Assembly (NCBI RefSeq): GCF_040744945.1
Contig: NZ_CP160453.1
Span: 5,580,001 to 5,644,000, forward strand
Source of the DNA: Saccharothrix sp. HUAS TT1
Lineage (GTDB): Bacteria; Actinomycetota; Actinomycetes; Mycobacteriales; Pseudonocardiaceae
Direction: 5' to 3'
DNA length: 64,000 bases
Below the pieces are notes generated by a model. The model was not told the DNA's origin, searched no databases, and saw only the letters and a list, made by a program, of their open reading frames with translations. This document shows positions 60,359 through 64,000 of the stretch, piece after piece; the first letter of the stretch is position 1; each line of letters begins with the position of its first letter. Made by a program: the position numbers and the translations under genes.

Positions 60359-61228
60359 ATGGCATACGGCAAGGCACTGCGCGAGGCGGTCGCGGCCCCC
60401 GGGACGACCCCGCTGATCGGCGTGTTCGACATGCTGTCGGCGTCGGTCGCGTCCCGGCACTACGACGGGCTGTTCGTCTCCGGGTTCGGCTTCGCCGCGT
60501 CCCACTACGGCCTGCCGGACATCGGGTTCATCGCCTGGCCGGACGTGGTCGGGTTCGTCCAGCGGCTGCGCCTGGCGCTGCCCCGGCAGCACCTGCTGGT
60601 GGACGTCGACGACGGGTACGTCGACCCCGAGGTGGCCTGCCAGGTGGTGCGCGCGCTGGAGCAGGTCGGCGCGTCCGGCGTCGTCCTGGAGGACCAGCGG
60701 CGGCCGCGCCGGTGCGGGCACGTCGAGGGCAAGCGGGTCCTGCCGCTGGAGGAGTACCTGGAGAAGCTGGACCTGGTGCTGTCGAGCCGGACCGACCTGG
60801 TCGTGGTGGCGCGGACCGACGCCACCGAGGAGGACGAGATGGTGCGCCGGGCCACCGCGTTCGCCGCGACGGACGCCGACGCCGTGCTGGTCGACGGGGT
60901 GCCCTCGGTGGAGGTGATCCGCCGGGTCCGGCGGGCGGCGGGCGACAAGCCGCTGCTGTTCAACCAGATCGCGGGCGGCCGGTCGCCCAGCCTGTCGCTG
61001 CCCGAGTTGACCGACCTGGGCGTCGACGTGGCGATCTACAGCACGCCGTGCCTGTTCGCCGCCCACGCGGCGATGGAGGACGCGATGGCGCAGCTGAAGG
61101 GCCGTGACGGCCTGCTGCCGGAGGGACCGATCGGCGTCGCCGAGTCGCAGGCGCTGCTGGAGCGCAACATCAGCCGCCACCACGACCTGCCCGCACCGCG
61201 CGCGGCCGACCCGGCCCTGACCCGCTAG
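60359..61228 (+). CDS. Isocitrate lyase/PEP-mutase superfamily enzyme
   Basis: A 289-residue TIM-barrel protein. Metal-site DVDDGYVDPEVACQVV and the RRCGH motif (equivalent to KKCGH) are typical of the PEP mutase/isocitrate lyase superfamily. Closest in layout to phosphonomutase-like or carboxyphosphonoenolpyruvate mutase/oxaloacetate-acting members. The reaction cannot be named. ATG 60359 begins AYGKALREAVAAPGTTPLIG as in family members. The 60184-60358 interval holds no other recognised feature. Confidence 0.85.
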   Translation: MAYGKALREAVAAPGTTPLIGVFDMLSASVASRHYDGLFVSGFGFAASHYGLPDIGFIAWPDVVGFVQRLRLALPRQHLLVDVDDGYVDPEVACQVVRALEQVGASGVVLEDQRRPRRCGHVEGKRVLPLEEYLEKLDLVLSSRTDLVVVARTDATEEDEMVRRATAFAATDADAVLVDGVPSVEVIRRVRRAAGDKPLLFNQIAGGRSPSLSLPELTDLGVDVAIYSTPCLFAAHAAMEDAMAQLKGRDGLLPEGPIGVAESQALLERNISRHHDLPAPRAADPALTR

Positions 61229-61262
61229 GAGCAGACCGGCGGTCGTCGCGCGCCGGCGAAGC

Positions 61263-61502
61263 TCAGCCCGGGTCGCCACGCCGCTTGCGGTGCGCCACCC
61301 AGCCGAAGTCCACGAGCAGCACGACCGCGAGCACCCCGAGCAGCACGGCCAACCAGGTCAGCCCCGCCCGCGCGCACAACCACGCGGCCACCCCGTTGAA
61401 GACGACCCCGAACGCCGCCAGCCACAGCCGCAGGGTCAACGCGCTGCGCGGCGGTGCGGGTGGCGGCAGGTCGTCGTCGCCGGGGTGGCCGGGACCGGTC
61501 AC
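61263..61502 (-). CDS. Small membrane protein
   Basis: 79 residues: Pro-rich start, two hydrophobic segments (~25-45 and ~48-67), basic C-terminus (VAHRKRRGDPG). The GTG start overlaps the stop of the upstream DUF6221 gene (GTGA), so they are translationally coupled. Function unknown. Confidence 0.75.
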   Translation of the reverse strand: MTGPGHPGDDDLPPPAPPRSALTLRLWLAAFGVVFNGVAAWLCARAGLTWLAVLLGVLAVVLLVDFGWVAHRKRRGDPG

Positions 61503-61840
61503 GTCCGCCACTCCTCCTGCCAGCCGTGGTCGGTGTCGTAGGCGGCGGCGAGCAGCTGGAGCACGGAACGGTCGTCGGTGCCCTCCACCACCTTGCGCAC
61601 CCACTGCGCCTTCTCCTCGAACCGCACGGGCGCGCGTTCGTCCTGCGCCTGCGCCTCGCCGGGCACCAGGACCAGGTCCTGGCCGTCGTCGGACCGCAGG
61701 ATCCGCAGCCGTCCCCGGCGCTCGGCCTCGTCCAGCAGCGGCAGCTCCTCCCCGGCCAGCCGCTCCTCGTCCTCGGTCAGCCGCTCCAGCACGAAGCGGC
61801 GCAGGTCCTCGTTCGACGGTTCGTTCGGCTCCACGTCCAT
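61499..61840 (-). CDS. DUF6221 family protein
   Basis: 113 residues, acidic. The C-terminal VLQLLAAAYDTDHGWQEEWRT is the conserved DUF6221 ending; the N-terminus (NEDLRRFVLERLTEDEERLAG) is helical. Common in actinomycetes, often next to phage or stress genes; function unknown. Confidence 0.75.
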   Translation of the reverse strand: MDVEPNEPSNEDLRRFVLERLTEDEERLAGEELPLLDEAERRGRLRILRSDDGQDLVLVPGEAQAQDERAPVRFEEKAQWVRKVVEGTDDRSVLQLLAAAYDTDHGWQEEWRT

Positions 61841-61912
61841 GGCCCGGGGGTATCCACTGCGGTCGTGGCCACACGTCGGCGTGCGGCTGATCGCGACGGC
61901 GGGTACGAATAG

Positions 61913-63373
61913 GTGGTGACCAGCGCCCGCGAGCCGGACCCGCGACGGTGGAAGGCCCTCACGGTCACGCTGGTCGCGGGGTTCATGAGCCTGCTCGACG
62001 TCAGCATCGTGTCCGTCGCCCTGCCGTCCATCCAGCACGGCCTCGGCACCACCCCGGCCGGCGTGCAGTGGGTCGTCTCGGGTTACGCGCTGGCGTTCGG
62101 CCTGGCCCTGGTGCCGGCCGGACGGCTGGGCGACGCGATCGGGCGGCGGACCATGTTCCTGGTCGCGCTGGGCGGCTTCGTGCTGTTCAGCGCCCTGGCC
62201 GGGCTGGCGCCGACGACCGAGGTGCTGATCGTCGCCCGGCTCGCGCAGGGCATCTCGGCGGGCGCGCTCGCACCGCAGAACTCGGCGTTGATCCAGCAGC
62301 TGTTCCGCGGCGCGGAACGCGGCCGGGCGTTCGGCTTCTTCGGCTCCACGGTCGGCATCTCCACTGCGGTCGGCCCGGTCGTCGGCGGCCTGATCCTGGC
62401 CGTCGCGGGCGAGGACGAGGGCTGGCGGTGGATCTTCTACGTCAACGTGCCGATCGGCGTGGTCGCGCTGGTGCTGGCGGCCCGCCTGCTGCCCAAGGCG
62501 CGCGGCGGCAGGCGCGGGCAGCTCGACCTGGTCGGCGCGGCCCTGCTGGGCACCGGCGTGCTGGCCGTGATGCTGCCGCTGGTGCTGGCCGAGGCGGGCG
62601 GGCTGGCGGAGCTGTGGTGGTTGTTCGGGCTCGGCGCGGTGCTGCTGGTGCTGTTCGTGCGGTGGGAACGGCGGTTCGCGGCGCGGGGCGGGAGCCCGAT
62701 GCTGAACATCGGCCTGTTCACCGGCACGCCCGGGTACGGCAGCGGGGCGCTGCTCGGGATGGTGTACTTCATCGGCTTCGCCGGGATCTGGCTGGTGTTC
62801 GCGCTCTACTTCCAGACCGGCCTGGGGTACACGCCGCTGGAGTCCGGGCTCGCGGTGACGCCGTTCGCGGTCGGTTCGGCGGCGTCGGCGGTGGTCGGCG
62901 GGCGGCTGGTGGAGAACTGGGGCCGGAAGCTGACCGTCACCGGGTTGAGCATGGTGGTGGTCGGGCTCGGCGTGACGGCCGTGCTGCTGGTGCTGGCGCC
63001 GCCGCACCTGGCCGGGTGGGCGGTCGCGCCCGCGCTGCTGGTCGCCGGGATCGGCGGCGGGTGGGTGATCTCGCCGAACACCACGCTGACGCTGCGGCAC
63101 GTGCCGGTGTCGATGGCGGGTGCGGCCGGCGGGGCGCTGCAGACCGGTCAGCGCCTCGGTTCGGCGATCGGCACGGCGGCGCTGACCGGCGTGTTCTACA
63201 CGGTGCTGAGCGCGTCCGGGCGGGACTTCCCGATGGCGGCGGCGGTCGCGGTCGGCGGCGCGACGGTGGCCGTGGCGCTGGCGCTGGTGGTGGCCGTGGT
63301 CGAGCTGCGCGCCCGGCCGCGCTGCCCGTCCGCCGTGGCGGACGCCGAGCAGGCGGTCCACGACGCGCCGTGA
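61913..63373 (+). CDS. MFS multidrug transporter, DHA2/EmrB-QacA type
   Basis: A 486-residue membrane protein with ~14 predicted helices. It has LLDVSIVSVALPSIQ in helix 1, GRLGDAIGRRTMFL in the first loop, and GPVVGGLI in motif C of drug:H+ antiporters. Length fits 14-helix DHA2 exporters. Substrate unknown. The next gene begins 38 bp downstream on the same strand. Confidence 0.92.
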   Translation: MVTSAREPDPRRWKALTVTLVAGFMSLLDVSIVSVALPSIQHGLGTTPAGVQWVVSGYALAFGLALVPAGRLGDAIGRRTMFLVALGGFVLFSALAGLAPTTEVLIVARLAQGISAGALAPQNSALIQQLFRGAERGRAFGFFGSTVGISTAVGPVVGGLILAVAGEDEGWRWIFYVNVPIGVVALVLAARLLPKARGGRRGQLDLVGAALLGTGVLAVMLPLVLAEAGGLAELWWLFGLGAVLLVLFVRWERRFAARGGSPMLNIGLFTGTPGYGSGALLGMVYFIGFAGIWLVFALYFQTGLGYTPLESGLAVTPFAVGSAASAVVGGRLVENWGRKLTVTGLSMVVVGLGVTAVLLVLAPPHLAGWAVAPALLVAGIGGGWVISPNTTLTLRHVPVSMAGAAGGALQTGQRLGSAIGTAALTGVFYTVLSASGRDFPMAAAVAVGGATVAVALALVVAVVELRARPRCPSAVADAEQAVHDAP

Positions 63374-63411
63374 TCGGTGCGCGTGCCCGGGAGCGCGGGC
63401 ACGATGGCGGG

Positions 63412-64000
63412 ATGGACCTGCTGCCCCCGGCCGAGCAGCTGCTCGGCATCCGCTCGACCGCCGACCGGCCGGACGACCTGCGCCGGGCGCTGGACTTCGT
63501 GCTCGACTTCGTCGGCCCCGGCTTCACCGCGGAGCGGTTCGAGTCGGGCGGCAAACCGAGCGCGCTCGTCTACCCCGGAGAGTCGCGGCCGCACTTCAGG
63601 GTGATCTTCAACGCGCACCTGGACGTGGTGCCGGGCACCGACGAGCAGTTCCGGCCCCGGCGGGACGGCGATCGGCTCGTCGGGCGCGGCACGCAGGACA
63701 TGAAGCTGTCCGCGCTGGTGCTGGCCTCGGTGTTCCGCGACGTGGCCGCCCGGCTGCCCTACCCGATCGGGCTCCAGCTCGTGACCGACGAGGAGGTCGG
63801 CGGGCGCGACGGCACCCTGCACCAGCTGGAGCAGGGGGTGACGGCGTCGTTCGTGGTGATCGGTGAGCACAGCGCGTTGCGCGTCGTCGCCGAGTCGAAG
63901 GGGCTGATCACCGTTCGGTTGAACGCGGTCGGCCGTGCCGCGCACAGCGCGTACCAGTGGCTCGGGGACAACGCGCTGCTGAAGGTCATGCGGGCGGTGG
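63412..64000 (+). CDS. M20-family peptidase/deacylase, 3' partial
   Basis: Runs off the window. ArgE/DapE/CPG2-type metallopeptidase: NAHLDVV (metal ligand), GRGTQDMK (bridging Asp) and VTDEEVGG (catalytic Glu and Glu ligand) are seen. A dimerisation insert has begun by the edge (RLNAVGRAAHSA). ATG 63412 has only a weak upstream ribosome site. Confidence 0.9.
   Translation, partial: MDLLPPAEQLLGIRSTADRPDDLRRALDFVLDFVGPGFTAERFESGGKPSALVYPGESRPHFRVIFNAHLDVVPGTDEQFRPRRDGDRLVGRGTQDMKLSALVLASVFRDVAARLPYPIGLQLVTDEEVGGRDGTLHQLEQGVTASFVVIGEHSALRVVAESKGLITVRLNAVGRAAHSAYQWLGDNALLKVMRAV

Noticed and set aside
58711..63373. Secondary-metabolite biosynthetic gene cluster
   Set aside because: Methyltransferase, PEP-mutase-like enzyme and MFS exporter occur, but there is no core synthase, the methyltransferase is truncated and neighbours are decayed.

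Overview
The window is very GC-rich, with C or G at most third codon positions, GTG/TTG starts and dense ATGA/GTGA-type start-stop overlaps. It carries a typical actinomycete gene set: streptogrisin-like protease, LacI- and CebR-type sugar operators, a single-domain AA10 LPMO, WYL and LuxR regulators, ABC-F and DUF6221 proteins. This suggests a soil actinomycete. A member of the Pseudonocardiaceae (Saccharothrix/Actinosynnema/Lentzea-like) is my best guess, but that is inference.

Layout. 0-1 kb: end of a secreted S1 protease. 1.1-13.4 kb: a tightly overlapping GH3 - ABC binding protein - two permeases - GH31 alpha-xylosidase - GH35 beta-galactosidase operon. A convergent LacI regulator follows, and GTTAGCGCTAAC-type operators lie at both ends. 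The enzyme set fits xyloglucan-oligosaccharide use. 13.6-15.3 kb: membrane protein and alpha/beta hydrolase. 15.3-19.75 kb: a leftward operon coding for a J-domain/pseudokinase fusion, a VWA protein, a divergent adenylosuccinate-synthetase paralogue and a NUDIX protein, with a PRC-barrel-like gene beyond. It has its own palindromic, apparently leaderless promoter and is the best candidate here for an undescribed system. 19.8-27.9 kb: ABC-F protein with a leader-peptide-like region, GNAT, an ANTAR remnant, GH13 glucosidase, a broken P-loop gene, argS and an MDR oxidoreductase. 27.9-31 kb: molybdate operon (HTH-TOBE regulator, modABC). 31-34.3 kb: small membrane proteins, a decayed tyrosinase gene and a metallophosphoesterase. 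34.3-40.1 kb: two membrane cyclic-di-GMP genes flanking a TenA-like gene. 40.4-43.2 kb: a secreted GH87-like multidomain glucanase. 43.3-48 kb: DUF1059, PIG-L deacetylase, GH10 xylanase, WYL regulator diverging from an epoxide hydrolase. 48-50 kb: phosphotransferase-fold and DLH-like genes. 50-54 kb: AA10 LPMO behind a perfect CebR box, then three tandem PL1 pectate lyases. 54.2 kb: tRNA-Arg(ACG). 54.6-64 kb: isochorismatase-fold hydrolase, lipoprotein, LuxR regulator, esterase, truncated methyltransferase, copper amine oxidase remnant, PEP-mutase-family enzyme, small proteins, an MFS exporter and the start of an M20 peptidase.

How the genes fit together. Much of the window deals with plant polysaccharides: xyloglucan oligosaccharides, xylan, cellulose, pectin, alpha-glucan/alpha-glucosides and perhaps fungal alpha-1,3-glucan. 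Several loci carry their own recognisable palindromic operator (LacI-type, CebR-type, CGAAA/TTTCG type), which suggests separate sugar-sensing switches rather than one regulon. The transport operon has no ATPase gene, so it presumably uses a shared one encoded elsewhere. Decayed genes (tyrosinase, copper amine oxidase, ANTAR remnant, P-loop NTPase) and short tandem repeats directly after stop codons point to ongoing turnover in this chromosomal region.
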